This document shows positions 29,161 to 39,919 of a DNA stretch of 64,000 nt, piece by piece. A program made the translations under genes and the position numbers. The notes beneath the pieces are model-generated. The model ran no database searches and was not told where the DNA came from. It saw nothing but the letters and a program-made list of their open reading frames with translations. Origin of the DNA: Mixta gaviniae (lineage in GTDB: Bacteria > Pseudomonadota > Gammaproteobacteria > Enterobacterales > Enterobacteriaceae); assembly GCF_002953195.1 (NCBI RefSeq), contig NZ_CP026377.1, positions 1,798,001 through 1,862,000 of the forward strand. The letters are read 5' to 3'. Every line of letters begins with the position of its first letter. The stretch's first letter is position 1.

Positions 29161-30285
29161 TTACTCTTCGTTAAAGAACCAGTATCCGCTGTTGACCAGC
29201 CCCGCCAGCTGCGCGAGGAAAGCGGGATCGTCGATGGCCGTCGCGAAATCATTCAGGCCCAGCGTCTGCTTATCGGCAAGAACGTTCAGCGCGGCCGGAT
29301 GGGCCGATTCCAGCTGCTCGCCGTTAATAAACACCGCTTCGCCGATTTTCAGCACCCGCAGGCCGCCGAGGCGCGTCAGCCGGTCACCCTGCTGCAGCGC
29401 GTCATAAATTTCATCAGGCTGGTAAGGCGGCTCCGGCGGCGCGACATCCAGCTCATGGCGCGACTGCGAGATAAACTCGCCGAACCACTGGCGGAACTGC
29501 TCCGGCTGATCGATCACCTCCAGCATCAGCTGACGGATGCCGGCGATCTCTTCAGGCAGAATGTCGGCCGGGCAATCGCGCGCGGCGATCTGCGGATCGC
29601 TGTAGCGGCGGCTGCCCAGTTCGCGCGCCAGCACGAAATCGGCGAAGCCGCTGATCAGCTCGCGGCCGCTGGGGGCGCGGAAGCCGACAGAGTAGTTAAG
29701 CGCGTTTTCCAGCGAATAGCCTTCATGCGGGAAGCCCGGCGGAATATAGAGAATATCGCCCGGCTCCATCTCTTCATCGATAATCGCGTCGAACGGCTCG
29801 ACCTGCAGCAGGTCAGGGTGCGGACAGTGCTGTTTCAGCGGCGTCTTGTCGCCCACGCGCCAGCGTCGGCGGCCGGCGCCCTGAATAATAAAGACATCAT
29901 ACTGATCGAGATGCGGGCCGACGCCGCCGCCCGGCACCGAGAAGGAGATCATCAGATCGTCGATGCGCCAGTCCGGCAGAAAACGGAACGGGCGCATCAG
30001 CGCCGCGCACGGCTCGTGCCAGTGGTTAACTGCCTGCACCAGCAGCGACCAGTTATGCTCGCCGAGGTGATCGTAGCTTTCAAACGGGCCGTGGCTCACC
30101 TGCCATTTACCGTCCTGCTGGCTCACCAGTCGGCTGTCCACTTCACTCTCCATCGCCAGCCCCGCCAGTTCGTCCGGCGAGATAGGGTCGATAAAGTTTT
30201 TGAAGCCGCGTTTCAGGATCACCGGACGCTTTTGCCAGTAATTGTGTAAAAAATCGGTCCAGTTAAGATCGAGCTGATAATCCAT
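29161..30285 (-). CDS. roxA: Ribosomal protein uL16 3-hydroxylase RoxA (YcfD)
   Basis: 374 residues of the JmjC-type 2-oxoglutarate/Fe(II) oxygenases. The iron ligands are in GPHLDQYDVF (HxD) and GFPHEGYS. The C-terminal winged-helix part ends in GYWFFNEE. In E. coli YcfD hydroxylates Arg81 of ribosomal protein uL16. It is upstream of phoQ's terminus on the same strand and is convergent with pepT across the repeat array. Confidence 0.94.
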   Translation of the reverse strand: MDYQLDLNWTDFLHNYWQKRPVILKRGFKNFIDPISPDELAGLAMESEVDSRLVSQQDGKWQVSHGPFESYDHLGEHNWSLLVQAVNHWHEPCAALMRPFRFLPDWRIDDLMISFSVPGGGVGPHLDQYDVFIIQGAGRRRWRVGDKTPLKQHCPHPDLLQVEPFDAIIDEEMEPGDILYIPPGFPHEGYSLENALNYSVGFRAPSGRELISGFADFVLARELGSRRYSDPQIAARDCPADILPEEIAGIRQLMLEVIDQPEQFRQWFGEFISQSRHELDVAPPEPPYQPDEIYDALQQGDRLTRLGGLRVLKIGEAVFINGEQLESAHPAALNVLADKQTLGLNDFATAIDDPAFLAQLAGLVNSGYWFFNEE

Positions 30286-30341
30286 AAGGTTGTCCAGTTC
30301 AGGCGAGAAATTGCAGCAAGTATAACAGCGGCAGCGCGGTT

Positions 30342-31802
30342 CTACTCAAGGTTATGTTCCACTTCCTGGCGCTGAAAAATCACTTTCATTCGGGCGCCGC
30401 CCAGCGCGCTGGTGCCCGCTTCGATATCACCCGCGTACTGCTCCAGAATATCGCGCGCCACCGCCAGCCCCAGCCCCTGACCGGGGCGCAGCGTATCGGC
30501 GCGCTGGCCGCGCAGAAAGATCAGCTCGCGTTTGCTTTCGGGAATGCCGGGGCCGTCGTCCTCCACCAGCAGCAACAGGCTGGAATCGGTCTGGCGCGCG
30601 CTGATTTCCACAAACTCTAGGCAATATTTGCAGGCGTTATCCAGCACGTTGCCCATCACTTCCATAAAGTCGTTCTGATCGCCAACAAAGGTGATCTCCG
30701 GCGAGACATCCAGCGACAGGGAGACGCCTTTGCGCTGATACACTTTATTCAGCGCCGAACAGAGGCTGTCCAGCAGCGCGGAAACCGAATGCAGCTCGCG
30801 CTTCAGTGGATTGTGATCCGCCTGCATGCTGGCGCGATGCAGGTAGTAGCCAATCTGCTGTGAGATGCGGCTGATCTGCTCCAGCATGATCGGCTCCGCC
30901 TGCTCGACCGAGAGGTTTTTGCCGCCGCGCAGCGATCGCAGGGTGCTTTGCAGCACCGCCAGCGGCGTTTTCAGGCTGTGGGTAAGATCGGAGAGCGTGG
31001 TACGGTAGCGCGTGTAGCGCTGACGCTCATTTTCCAGCAGCAGGTTGAGGTTGCGCACCAGGCTGCGCAGCTCTTGCGGCGGATTGGGATCGAGCGCCTC
31101 GCGCTGGCTGCTTTCCAGCTCGCGGATCTGGCTGGCCAGCGTACCGATAGGGCGCAGGCTCCAGTGCGCCGCCAGCCACAGCAGCGGGATCACCAGCAGC
31201 AGATTGACCAGCAGCACATAGCTAAACCATGACCAGACCACGTCAGAGTGCTGCAGCTCCTGCGGAATCGAATCGACCACCACCACGGTCAGCGCCGGCA
31301 GCGTGGTGGTCGCGTCGTAACGGTTGACCGCCACCGAGTGGGTAAAGGTGCCGTCACCGTTATCATCGTAGGCGTGCAGCTTATTCTGTGCCGCCTGGTC
31401 GTCGCCGAGCGCCTCGCGGCTGGTCTGATTATTGGTGTCGATTTCGTAGAAATCAGGCTTTCTTAGCCAGTCCGGATTGATCTTATGACGGATCTCCGGC
31501 ACGTCGCGCTGCTGCCATAGCAGCCGGCCGCGCTCATCGTAGATAAATACCAGCGTCGGCGAGTTGAGCGTCATCTGCTCCGGCTGGGCGATGGTCAGCT
31601 GATTGTTTTTCCACTGGGCGAGGGTATAGAACAGGTTGCTTTCGCCACGCATCACGCGATAAGTCGTCTTATCGAAGCTGACGATATAGCCAACCACGGC
31701 GACCATGCCGTAAGAGAGGGAAAGCACCAGCACCACGGCGGCGGTCGCCAGCAGAAAGCGGGCGCGCAGTGAAAAAGGGCGTTGGCTTTGCAGGAAGCGC
31801 AT
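30342..31802 (-). CDS. phoQ: Sensor histidine kinase PhoQ
   Basis: 486 residues, same length as E. coli PhoQ. Two membrane helices (about residues 17-38 and 195-215) flank a periplasmic PAS-like domain that binds Mg2+ and peptides. HAMP follows, then the H-box [18 protein letters not shown], the N-box DNACKYCLE, and G-box [14 protein letters not shown]. The acidic surface patch typical of E. coli PhoQ is replaced by [22 protein letters not shown] residues, so ligand preference may differ. It starts six bases after phoP. Confidence 0.95.
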   Translation of the reverse strand: MRFLQSQRPFSLRARFLLATAAVVLVLSLSYGMVAVVGYIVSFDKTTYRVMRGESNLFYTLAQWKNNQLTIAQPEQMTLNSPTLVFIYDERGRLLWQQRDVPEIRHKINPDWLRKPDFYEIDTNNQTSREALGDDQAAQNKLHAYDDNGDGTFTHSVAVNRYDATTTLPALTVVVVDSIPQELQHSDVVWSWFSYVLLVNLLLVIPLLWLAAHWSLRPIGTLASQIRELESSQREALDPNPPQELRSLVRNLNLLLENERQRYTRYRTTLSDLTHSLKTPLAVLQSTLRSLRGGKNLSVEQAEPIMLEQISRISQQIGYYLHRASMQADHNPLKRELHSVSALLDSLCSALNKVYQRKGVSLSLDVSPEITFVGDQNDFMEVMGNVLDNACKYCLEFVEISARQTDSSLLLLVEDDGPGIPESKRELIFLRGQRADTLRPGQGLGLAVARDILEQYAGDIEAGTSALGGARMKVIFQRQEVEHNLE

Positions 31803-31808
31803 CAGGGA

Positions 31809-32477
31809 TCAAATATCGAAGCGGTAGCCCTGGCCGCGTACGGTGGTGATCACCTCTTGCGGATGCACGGCCTGGATTTTTTTACGCAGTCGTCCCATCA
31901 GCACATCGATGGTGTGGCTTTCACGCAGCTCCGCGTCGGGATAGAGCTGCAGCATCAGCGAATCTTTGCTGACCACTTTGCCAACGTTGCGGATCAGGGT
32001 TTCGATAATGGTGTACTCAAAGGCGGTCAGCTTAATCTGCCGATCGTGAACCGTCAGCTCGCGGCGCGAGAGATCGATTTGGAACGGCGGCAGGGTGATG
32101 ATCTGCGACGCAAGGCCGCTGTTACGGCGCATCAACGCCTGCATACGCGCCACCACCTCTTCGATATGAAAAGGTTTGGTCACGTAGTCGTCGGCGCCCG
32201 CTTCCAGCGCTTCCACTTTCGCCTGCCAGCCTTCGCGCGCCGTTAGCACCAAAATCGGCTGTTTAACATCCTGTCCGCGCCAGCGGCGGATCAATGCCAT
32301 GCCGTCTTCATCGGGCAGGCCAAGATCGACCAGCGTAATATCGGGAGAGTGTTCAGCCAGAAAATAATCCGCTTCTTTCGCATCTTCCGCGGCATCGACC
32401 TGATGGCCCATTTCACGCAGCTGTACCGACAGGTGGTGGCGCAGCAGGGCGTTATCCTCAACAACCAAAACGCGCAT
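31809..32477 (-). CDS. phoP: Response regulator PhoP
   Basis: 222 residues. The receiver domain carries VEDN at the start, Asp51 in [11 protein letters not shown] and Lys in [10 protein letters not shown]; the OmpR-type winged helix ends with [15 protein letters not shown] and [10 protein letters not shown]. With PhoQ it controls Mg2+ and envelope stress genes. The ATG at 32477 (MRVLVVEDN) follows AAAGGAAAG; the ORF extension to 32498 is not used. A PhoP box upstream indicates autoregulation. Confidence 0.97.
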   Translation of the reverse strand: MRVLVVEDNALLRHHLSVQLREMGHQVDAAEDAKEADYFLAEHSPDITLVDLGLPDEDGMALIRRWRGQDVKQPILVLTAREGWQAKVEALEAGADDYVTKPFHIEEVVARMQALMRRNSGLASQIITLPPFQIDLSRRELTVHDRQIKLTAFEYTIIETLIRNVGKVVSKDSLMLQLYPDAELRESHTIDVLMGRLRKKIQAVHPQEVITTVRGQGYRFDI

Positions 32478-32507
32478 AGTCTTTCCTTTACAAGTCATTC
32501 AGCGCTG

Positions 32508-32542
32508 AGTATAGGAGAGTGCAGATAAACCGCGCATTAACG
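32508..32542 (-). promoter_or_regulatory. PhoP box and -10 element of the phoPQ promoter
   Basis: On the minus strand, CGTTAA-TGCGC-GGTTTA (32542-32526) is a direct repeat with 5-base spacing matching the PhoP box. It is followed after 12 bases by TATACT (32513-32508), a good -10 element. This spacing is the class II PhoP-activated layout, supporting positive autoregulation. Confidence 0.75.
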
Positions 32543-32589
32543 CAGCTGCAATCCCGCACGGACGCGTGGCGCCCGCGCGGGAGAGGCGG

Positions 32590-33984
<1,395 letters not shown>

Positions 33985-34009
33985 TTAAGGTCTGGCGTCT
34001 GTCGGCCCA

Positions 34010-34648
34010 TCAGGCCGACGGCATACCGGCTAAAATACGTTTCGCCTCACGGGTCAGGCGATTTCGGAAAAACATTAACTGCAGGCGGCCGCCGCCCACC
34101 TGCTGCCACAGCACCGCAGAGCGGATGCCGGCCAGCAGGGAGGCGCGAATTTTGCTTTGCACCTGGCTGTTTTGCAGCACCGCAGGCGATCCTGTCACCT
34201 GAATGCGTGGGCCGAGCGGGCTAATGACATCAACGTAGATGCCTGCCATCGCGGCAATCAGGGTTTCGGATTCAATATCGTAATGGGTCAGCTGGCGATC
34301 GAGCTGGCCGATGCGCTGCGCCAGGGTATTGAGCGCGGTTTTACTGGCGTTCAGCTTTCTTTCCAGCACCATCAGGCTCAGGGTGTAGCGCGTCAGCTCC
34401 GCGCCGGCACCCTGGCGGCTGGGATTATTCAGCACCGCCAGCAGCGTCTCCAGGCCGAAGCGCAGATGGCTTTCATCGTTGCCATACACGGCGAGGGTGG
34501 AAGAGGGATTAAGATCGAGCAAGCTGCTCAGGGAGGTTTTCAGCGACTGCGCGTCGCACTGGCCCTGATGGGCCAGCTGCTGCGCCAGGTGCGCGGCCTG
34601 GCAGATGCCTGCCAGCGCCAGCGTGATATCGTAATAATTTTTAGCCAC
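34010..34648 (-). CDS. hflD: High frequency lysogenization protein HflD (YcfC)
   Basis: 212 residues from a GTG at 34648 preceded by AGGAG; this gives [19 protein letters not shown], aligned to E. coli HflD, whereas the open frame further upstream overlaps mnmA. All-helical protein with [19 protein letters not shown] and [19 protein letters not shown]. It is a peripheral inner-membrane protein that in E. coli binds lambda CII. Located between mnmA and purB as usual. Confidence 0.93.
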   Translation of the reverse strand: MAKNYYDITLALAGICQAAHLAQQLAHQGQCDAQSLKTSLSSLLDLNPSSTLAVYGNDESHLRFGLETLLAVLNNPSRQGAGAELTRYTLSLMVLERKLNASKTALNTLAQRIGQLDRQLTHYDIESETLIAAMAGIYVDVISPLGPRIQVTGSPAVLQNSQVQSKIRASLLAGIRSAVLWQQVGGGRLQLMFFRNRLTREAKRILAGMPSA

Positions 34649-34685
34649 GGTTACTCCTGTATACCCGCTGGCGCAGCATGGGATG

Positions 34686-35798
34686 TTATGCCGGCACCAG
34701 CGGTAAACGCTGCTCGATGATGCCACCGCCGAGGCAGACTTCGCCCAGATAAAAGACGGCGGACTGGCCTGGCGTGACGGCGGCGACTGGCTGCTCAAAG
34801 CGCACCTCGATGCGATCGTCGTCCAGCGGCGTAACGACGCAGGGAATATCTTCCTGACGATAGCGCGTTTTCACTACGCACTGCAGCGGCGCGCGCAGCG
34901 GCTGACGGTCAACCCAGTGCAGCTGTTGCGCAATCAGGCCGACAGACATCAGGCGCGGATGGTCGGCGCCCTGCGCCACGATCAGGCGATTATTGGCGAC
35001 ATCTTTATCCACCACGTACCAGGGATTGTCGTTGCTCTCTTTCAGGCCGCCGATGCCGAGGCCTTTGCGCTGCCCCAGCGTATGGTACATCAGACCCTGA
35101 TGCTCGCCCACGGTCTGGCCATCGACCGTGACGATTTCGCCCGGCTGCGCCGGCAGATAACGGCCGAGAAAATCGCGGAATTTGCGCTCGCCGATAAAGC
35201 AGATGCCGGTGGAATCTTTTTTCTTCGCCGTTACCAGCTCCAGATCTTCCGCGATACGGCGCACTTCCGGCTTCGACAGCTCGCCGACCGGGAACAGGCT
35301 CTGGGCGATCTGCTGGTGGCTGAGCGTATAGAGGAAGTAGCTCTGGTCTTTATTGCCATCGAGGCCGCGCAGCAGCTGGCTCTGGCCGTTGCTGTCCTGG
35401 CGGCGCACATAGTGGCCGGTGGCGATAAAGTCGGCGCCGAGATCTTCCGCCGCGAACTCAAGGAACGCCTTAAATTTGATCTCTTTATTGCAGAGAATAT
35501 CGGGGTTCGGCGTGCGGCCGGCCTTGTACTCTTCAAGGAAATGCTCGAAGACGTTATCCCAGTATTCGGCGGCGAAGTTAACTTTATGCAGCTTCATGCC
35601 GAGTTTGTCGCAAACCGCCTGGGCATCGGCCAGATCGTCCGCGGCGGTGCAATACTCTTCGCCGTCGTCCTCCTCCCAGTTTTTCATAAACAGACCTTCC
35701 ACCTGATAGCCCTGCTGCTGCAGTAACCAGGCGGAAACGGAGGAATCGACGCCGCCGGACATTCCGACGATCACTTTTTTCTGGCTGTTGTCAGACAT
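34686..35798 (-). CDS. mnmA: tRNA-specific 2-thiouridylase MnmA
   Basis: 370 residues. PP-loop [15 protein letters not shown] near the start, the catalytic cysteines in [12 protein letters not shown] and [12 protein letters not shown], and the [17 protein letters not shown] segment. It transfers sulfur from the Tus relay to U34 of tRNAs for Lys, Glu and Gln. Upstream of hflD by 37 bases on the same strand, an operon as in E. coli. Confidence 0.97.
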   Translation of the reverse strand: MSDNSQKKVIVGMSGGVDSSVSAWLLQQQGYQVEGLFMKNWEEDDGEEYCTAADDLADAQAVCDKLGMKLHKVNFAAEYWDNVFEHFLEEYKAGRTPNPDILCNKEIKFKAFLEFAAEDLGADFIATGHYVRRQDSNGQSQLLRGLDGNKDQSYFLYTLSHQQIAQSLFPVGELSKPEVRRIAEDLELVTAKKKDSTGICFIGERKFRDFLGRYLPAQPGEIVTVDGQTVGEHQGLMYHTLGQRKGLGIGGLKESNDNPWYVVDKDVANNRLIVAQGADHPRLMSVGLIAQQLHWVDRQPLRAPLQCVVKTRYRQEDIPCVVTPLDDDRIEVRFEQPVAAVTPGQSAVFYLGEVCLGGGIIEQRLPLVPA

Positions 35799-35896
35799 GA
35801 CACACTCACGACAAGGAACAAAAACAGGCGGCGTATTCTAGCACGCGTCAGGCGGGGGCGCATCCCCGCCGCGCGGCTTGCGCCGCGGGAAAGCCA

Positions 35897-36334
35897 TTAT
35901 CGATAAATCCGCACCAGCGACAGCGGGTAACGCACGCCGCTCTGCCAGATGCGTACGCTCTCCGCCACCAGCGGCGAACGCAGGTGATCCGCCGCCAGGA
36001 TCTGCTGCGGCGACAGCCACCAGCAGCGGTCGATATCGCTGTCTTGCGGTTGCGTTGGCAGGCGCGCCGGCAGATCGACAGCAAACAGAAAGCGGAGAAA
36101 GGGCGTGTTGTCCGGCGCGGTCCACTGCTGCACGCCAAGAAAATGCGTCATCTCCGCCTGGATGCCGGTCTCTTCATACAGCTCGCGGCTGGCGGCCTCC
36201 AACAGGCTCTCTTCCGCTTCGAGATGGCCGGCGGGCTGATTCCAGGTCGCTTTGCCGTTGACGGTTTCCTCCACCACCAACAGTTCGCCTTCCGCCTGCA
36301 CCATACAGGCGACGGTCACGTGTGGTTTAAACAT
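35897..36334 (-). CDS. nudJ: Nudix phosphatase NudJ
   Basis: 145 residues. The Nudix box reads [20 protein letters not shown] followed by TGI, fully conserved. N-terminus [19 protein letters not shown] and the later HDSDID-like [12 protein letters not shown] match NudJ. The enzyme releases inorganic phosphate from nucleoside triphosphates and converts HMP-PP to HMP-P. Eight residues shorter at the C-terminus than E. coli. Upstream of mnmA on the same strand by about 100 bases and just downstream of rluE. Confidence 0.92.
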   Translation of the reverse strand: MFKPHVTVACMVQAEGELLVVEETVNGKATWNQPAGHLEAEESLLEAASRELYEETGIQAEMTHFLGVQQWTAPDNTPFLRFLFAVDLPARLPTQPQDSDIDRCWWLSPQQILAADHLRSPLVAESVRIWQSGVRYPLSLVRIYR

Positions 36335-36351
36335 CGGCAGCTCCTCTAGGC

Positions 36352-36978
36352 TTAAAATTGGTCGGTAACGTCACGCCATTCACCCTGTGCCAGGCCGTCC
36401 AGCGTCAGCGACGCCATGCCGTAGCGGATCAGCCGCAGCGTCGGAAAGCCGATATGGGCGGTCATGCGGCGCACCTGACGGTTGCGCCCTTCATACAGGG
36501 TGATTTTCAGCCAGCTGGTCGGGATCGCTTTACGCTCGCGGATCGGCGGCTGACGCGGCCAGAGCCAGGCAGGTTCCGCCACCTTTTCGACGCCGGCGGG
36601 CAGGGTGGGGCCATCTTTCAGATTAACGCCATCGCGCAGCGCCTGCAGCGCGCGGTCGTCGGGCTCGCCTTCCACCTGTACGTAGTAGATTTTGCTGGTG
36701 CGTTTGCCCGGCTGCGTCAGCTTCGCCTGCAGCGCGCCGTCATTGGTCAGTACCATCAGGCCTTCGCTGTCGCGGTCCAGGCGGCCTGCGGCGTATACGT
36801 CGCCGACCGGAATGAAATCTTTCAGCGTGGCGCGGCCCGCTTCGTCGGTGAACTGCGGCAGCACGTCATAGGGTTTGTTAAAAACGATCACACGGCGCGG
36901 CCCTTTATGGGGTGGCGGCGGGGTAGCAGTACGGCTGAATCGTTTAACGTTGTGATTCTTAACGACAGTTTTACGCAT
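36352..36978 (-). CDS. rluE: 23S rRNA pseudouridine(2457) synthase RluE
   Basis: 208 residues from the ATG at 36978 ([14 protein letters not shown]). Catalytic Asp lies in [19 protein letters not shown]; the RsuA-family end [20 protein letters not shown] is conserved. It modifies U2457 in 23S rRNA. ORF extensions to 37008 or 37044 are possible, but TATAAT at about 37007-37012 (minus strand) looks like the -10 element, so translation from the later ATG is more credible. Divergent from icd. Confidence 0.9.
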   Translation of the reverse strand: MRKTVVKNHNVKRFSRTATPPPPHKGPRRVIVFNKPYDVLPQFTDEAGRATLKDFIPVGDVYAAGRLDRDSEGLMVLTNDGALQAKLTQPGKRTSKIYYVQVEGEPDDRALQALRDGVNLKDGPTLPAGVEKVAEPAWLWPRQPPIRERKAIPTSWLKITLYEGRNRQVRRMTAHIGFPTLRLIRYGMASLTLDGLAQGEWRDVTDQF

Positions 36979-37109
36979 GAGCTTTGCACTTGAGGGTAAT
37001 GAGCGCATTATAACGCGAAATCGAGATGATTGGCGCGACGGCAATATTCAAGTAGTATTGACGCGCATCTTACAAATCATTAACAAAAAAGCGCTCGAAG
37101 GAGAGGTTA

Positions 37110-38363
37110 ATGGAAAGCAAAGTAGTTGTTCCGGCGGAAGGTCAGAAAATCACTCTTGACGATCAGGGCAAACTGGTTGTGCCTGCTAATCCGATCATCC
37201 CTTATATCGAGGGTGACGGCATTGGTGTGGACGTCTCCCCTGTTATGATCAAAGTGGTTGATGCCGCTGTGAAAAAAGCCTACAACGGCGAGCGAAAAAT
37301 TTCCTGGATGGAAATTTACACCGGTGAAAAATCTACCCAAGTGTATGGCCCGGACGTGTGGCTGCCGGAGGAGACGCTTGACCTGATTAAGGATTATCGC
37401 GTTGCCATCAAAGGCCCGTTGACGACGCCGGTTGGCGGCGGTATCCGTTCTCTTAACGTTGCGCTGCGTCAGCAGCTGGACCTGTACATCTGCCTGCGTC
37501 CGGTACGCTACTATCAGGGCACCCCAAGCCCGGTAAAACGTCCGCAGGATACCGATATGGTGATCTTCCGTGAAAACAGCGAAGACATCTATGCCGGCAT
37601 CGAGTGGAAAGCGGGCACCCCGGAAGCGGATAAAGTGATCAAGTTCCTGCGCGAAGAGATGGGCGTGAACAAGATTCGCTTCCCGGAACAGTGCGGCATC
37701 GGCGTGAAGCCTTGCTCAGAAGCGGGCACCAAGCGCCTGGTGCGCGCGGCGATTGAATACGCCATCACCAACGATCGCGACTCTGTGACCCTGGTTCACA
37801 AAGGCAACATCATGAAGTTCACCGAAGGCGCGTTTAAAGACTGGGGCTACCAGCTGGCACGCGAAGAGTTCGGCGGCGAACTGTTGGACGGCGGCCCGTG
37901 GGTGAAAATCAAGAACCCGAACACCGGCAAAGAGATCGTTATTAAAGACGTGATCGCCGATGCGTTCCTGCAGCAGATCCTGCTGCGTCCGGCGGAGTAT
38001 GATGTTATCGCCTGTATGAACCTGAACGGCGACTACATCTCCGACGCCCTGGCGGCGCAGGTTGGCGGCATCGGCATCGCGCCGGGCGCGAACATCGGCG
38101 ACGAGTGCGCGCTGTTTGAAGCGACGCACGGCACCGCGCCGAAATACGCAGGCCAGGACAAAGTGAACCCGGGCTCCGTTATCCTTTCTGCGGAAATGAT
38201 GCTGCGCCACATGCAGTGGTTCGAAGCCGCAGACCTGATTGTTAAAGGCATGGAAGGCGCAATCGCCAACAAGACCGTGACCTATGACTTCGAACGTCTG
38301 ATGGAAGATGCTAAGCTGCTGAAATGTTCAGAGTTTGGTGACGCGATTATCAGCAATATGTAA
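37110..38363 (+). CDS. icd: NADP-dependent isocitrate dehydrogenase Icd
   Basis: 417 residues (E. coli 416). [12 protein letters not shown], the phospho-regulated Ser in [29 protein letters not shown] and the adenine-binding [17 protein letters not shown] are visible. It makes 2-oxoglutarate in the TCA cycle and in E. coli is controlled by AceK phosphorylation at Ser113. AAGGAGAGG precedes the ATG. Its 3' end is a phage attachment target: a copy of 38275-38314 recurs at 40020-40059. Confidence 0.97.
   Translation: MESKVVVPAEGQKITLDDQGKLVVPANPIIPYIEGDGIGVDVSPVMIKVVDAAVKKAYNGERKISWMEIYTGEKSTQVYGPDVWLPEETLDLIKDYRVAIKGPLTTPVGGGIRSLNVALRQQLDLYICLRPVRYYQGTPSPVKRPQDTDMVIFRENSEDIYAGIEWKAGTPEADKVIKFLREEMGVNKIRFPEQCGIGVKPCSEAGTKRLVRAAIEYAITNDRDSVTLVHKGNIMKFTEGAFKDWGYQLAREEFGGELLDGGPWVKIKNPNTGKEIVIKDVIADAFLQQILLRPAEYDVIACMNLNGDYISDALAAQVGGIGIAPGANIGDECALFEATHGTAPKYAGQDKVNPGSVILSAEMMLRHMQWFEAADLIVKGMEGAIANKTVTYDFERLMEDAKLLKCSEFGDAIISNM
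38275..38314 (+). repeat. att-like core in the 3' end of icd (copy 1)
   Basis: These 40 bases of icd, from CCGTGACC to GATGCTAA and including TTCGAACGTCTGATGGAAGA, recur at 40020-40059 with a single difference. The position matches the e14/phage 21-type attachment site in E. coli icd, so this is probably one end of an integrated element. Confidence 0.75.
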
Positions 38364-38381
38364 TCGCTGATTAATCACATC

Positions 38382-38419
38382 AAGCCAACATAAAATGTTA
38401 AATTTATGTTGGCTTTTTT
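38382..38419 (+). terminator. Rho-independent terminator of icd
   Basis: AAGCCAACATAAA and TTTATGTTGGCTT form a 13-bp stem around ATGTTAAA, followed by TTTTTTA. It lies 18 bases after the icd stop. Confidence 0.85.
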
Positions 38420-38483
38420 ATTGGTGTTTTTCCTCAAAACTTTCCCAAAACTTTTCCCCAAAACTGTATAAAAAACATACACG

Positions 38484-38614
38484 CTAAAGCGCTATTTTTA
38501 TCCACTCCTTACATCGATCATCATGGTATTTTGCCGTTTGTTGGGCTGATTTATGACCCAGCAGTTTTGCGTATCGACCCCCTGTTTTTCGTATAACCGC
38601 TCCGCCAGCGAACG
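38484..38614 (-). pseudogene. C-terminal remnant of a phage tyrosine integrase
   Basis: On the minus strand RSLAERLYEKQGVDTQ is followed, after restoring one base at the TTTT run 38565-38568, by LLGHKSAQQTAKYHDD and KEWIKIAL then a stop. The LGHKS...T..YH pattern holds the active-site His and nucleophile Tyr of tyrosine recombinases. Everything upstream of RSLAE is lost (stop codon just before it). The tail faces icd, as does the integrase of e14-like elements in E. coli. Confidence 0.65.
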
Positions 38615-38654
38615 TCATTTATGCGTCGACTGAAGCCGCGCCGTGGTGGTGTGA

Positions 38655-38909
38655 AAGTACCTGCGGTGGGTAAAAAAACAGGCATGCGAAGATTGCGGCA
38701 AGCCTGCCGACGACCCGCACCACCTGATCGGACATGGGCAGGGAAGAATGGCGACCAAAACGCATGATTTATTTTCTGTCCCGCTGTGCCGCGGCTATCA
38801 CCGGCGGCTGCATGACGACCCACGGCAATTTGAGAGCAAACACGGCAGCCAGCTGGAGCTGGTGATCAAAACAACAGGCCGCGCGCTGGCGCTTGGGGTT
38901 ATTGCATAA
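38655..38909 (+). pseudogene. Truncated phage DUF968 protein
   Basis: After a stop at 38652, 84 residues read KYLRWVKKQACEDCGKPADD followed by PHHLIGHGQGRMATKTHDLF and VPLCRGYHRRLHDDP. This is the C-terminal HNH-like zinc domain of lambdoid-phage DUF968 proteins, with the Cys pair and PHHLIGHGQG conserved. The N-terminal half is missing and no start codon is available, so it is a remnant. Confidence 0.7.
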
Positions 38910-39283
38910 ATGACCGAACTATATTTAATAAGGAACCAGAAATACCAGTAAAAGCGGTACACCTATTGAGAAAGTGAGCGAATCAACCAGCTTTTTCTTC
39001 GTGTGAAAGCTTTCCAGGCCTATCGTAGTGCAGGGAAAAGCCCTTTGATCGAGGGATCGGATAGGGTTTTGTGATAAGGTTCAATAATTAATGGAAAATA
39101 ATTAGCGATTTCAAACAATAAACAAAGTAAAAACGAACCTGTTAGCAAATAACTGGTCGTAATAACACTTTATTTCCGTTATCCCCGCCTCATTAATAAT
39201 CTTGACAAATTTTTATCTGTGTTTTAATTAATTCATTGCATCATGTGGTTCATGTTAAATATCAATTTGAGAGGGATTTAATT
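38910..39283 (+). promoter_or_regulatory. AT-rich leader and promoter of the microcin locus
   Basis: 374 bases without a gene, much richer in A/T than the flanking core. TTGACA (39202-39207) and TAATTA (39225-39230) are 17 bases apart, a plausible sigma-70 promoter about 55 bases before the microcin start. GAGAGGG at 39269-39275 is the ribosome-binding site. Confidence 0.55.
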
Positions 39284-39628
39284 ATGAGAATGCTAATAAA
39301 TAACGACATTAAATTGGTAACTGGAGCAGGTGCCAATACTGCTACAGAGTATGTCGGCCATATGAAAAATGCAGATAAATACGCAGGGGGAAGTGGAAGC
39401 GGGAATAAAGGTGGCGGATTCTATACCAGCCAGGGCGTGGTGGATTGTAATAATGGCATCATCGGCGGGGTCATAATGGGTGCGTATGGCCTCGGTTGGG
39501 GAATGGCCCTGGGAGTGGTAGGCGGTGCATTGGCTGGAGGGTGTTTTAAAACCGAAGGCGGAAATGGGGCCGGTGGCGGAAGCGGATCCAACGGTTCAAA
39601 TTGTAACGACGGTGGCTGCAGCTGGTAA
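39284..39628 (+). CDS. Candidate class II microcin precursor (microcin PDI-like)
   Basis: 114 residues from ATG 39284, nine bases after GAGAGGG. The leader MRMLINNDIKLVTGAG has the length and the double-Gly/Gly-Ala junction (VTGAG, compare VSGAG of microcin L) of class II microcins exported by CvaAB-type ABC transporters. The mature part has a glycine-rich segment, a hydrophobic helical core (IIGGVIMGAYGLGWGMALGV then VGGALAGGC) and a Gly/Ser/Asn-rich tail ending CNDGGCSW. Four cysteines (VDC, GGC, SNC, GGC) sit as in microcin PDI, suggesting two disulfides. A putative immunity gene begins on the base after its stop. No export genes are present here. Family placement is from recall, not a search. 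Confidence 0.75.
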   Translation: MRMLINNDIKLVTGAGANTATEYVGHMKNADKYAGGSGSGNKGGGFYTSQGVVDCNNGIIGGVIMGAYGLGWGMALGVVGGALAGGCFKTEGGNGAGGGSGSNGSNCNDGGCSW

Positions 39629-39832
39629 ATGAAAACGGAAATCATCAATGCAATACGCATTTTTGTTGGAATACTCTTCGCGTCTTCACTGCTAAGTGGC
39701 GCAGGTGTTATGTTCAACTCATGGTATTCACTGCCTCGTGATTTTTCTAATTTTTTTGTAATGATATTTTGTATGCTTGGAGTGATTGTCACAATCCAGA
39801 AAATCACGGATTTCATATTTCATAAAAAGTGA
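39629..39832 (+). CDS. Putative microcin immunity protein (two-helix membrane protein)
   Basis: 67 residues. Two hydrophobic helices (about 9-29 and 41-61) are separated by a short SWYSLPRDFSN loop, and Lys residues stand at both ends (MKTE..., FHKK), predicting both termini in the cytoplasm. Its ATG abuts the microcin stop (TAAATG), so the pair is translationally coupled. Small membrane proteins in this position are the usual immunity partners of class II microcins. There is no sequence family I can name. Confidence 0.6.
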   Translation: MKTEIINAIRIFVGILFASSLLSGAGVMFNSWYSLPRDFSNFFVMIFCMLGVIVTIQKITDFIFHKK

Positions 39833-39852
39833 ATACCTCCTGCCTTTACCCC

Positions 39853-39877
39853 AGGCTCGCGTCGACGGGCCTTTTTC
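39853..39877 (+). terminator. Terminator of the microcin operon
   Basis: AGGCTCG and CGGGCCT form a 7-bp stem (one G-T pair) around CGTCGA, followed by TTTTT. It lies 20 bases after the immunity gene. Confidence 0.65.
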
Positions 39878-39919
39878 ATATCCGCGCTCCGGCGTTTAAT
39901 AACATTATGAGAATCGATC

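Noticed and set aside
28847..29252. Repeated peptides (LPALLRPSG.., CDLRAFRLASRPS) on the minus strand over the repeat array
   Set aside because: They are translations of the tandem DNA repeat in several frames without start signals and do not indicate a repeat protein.
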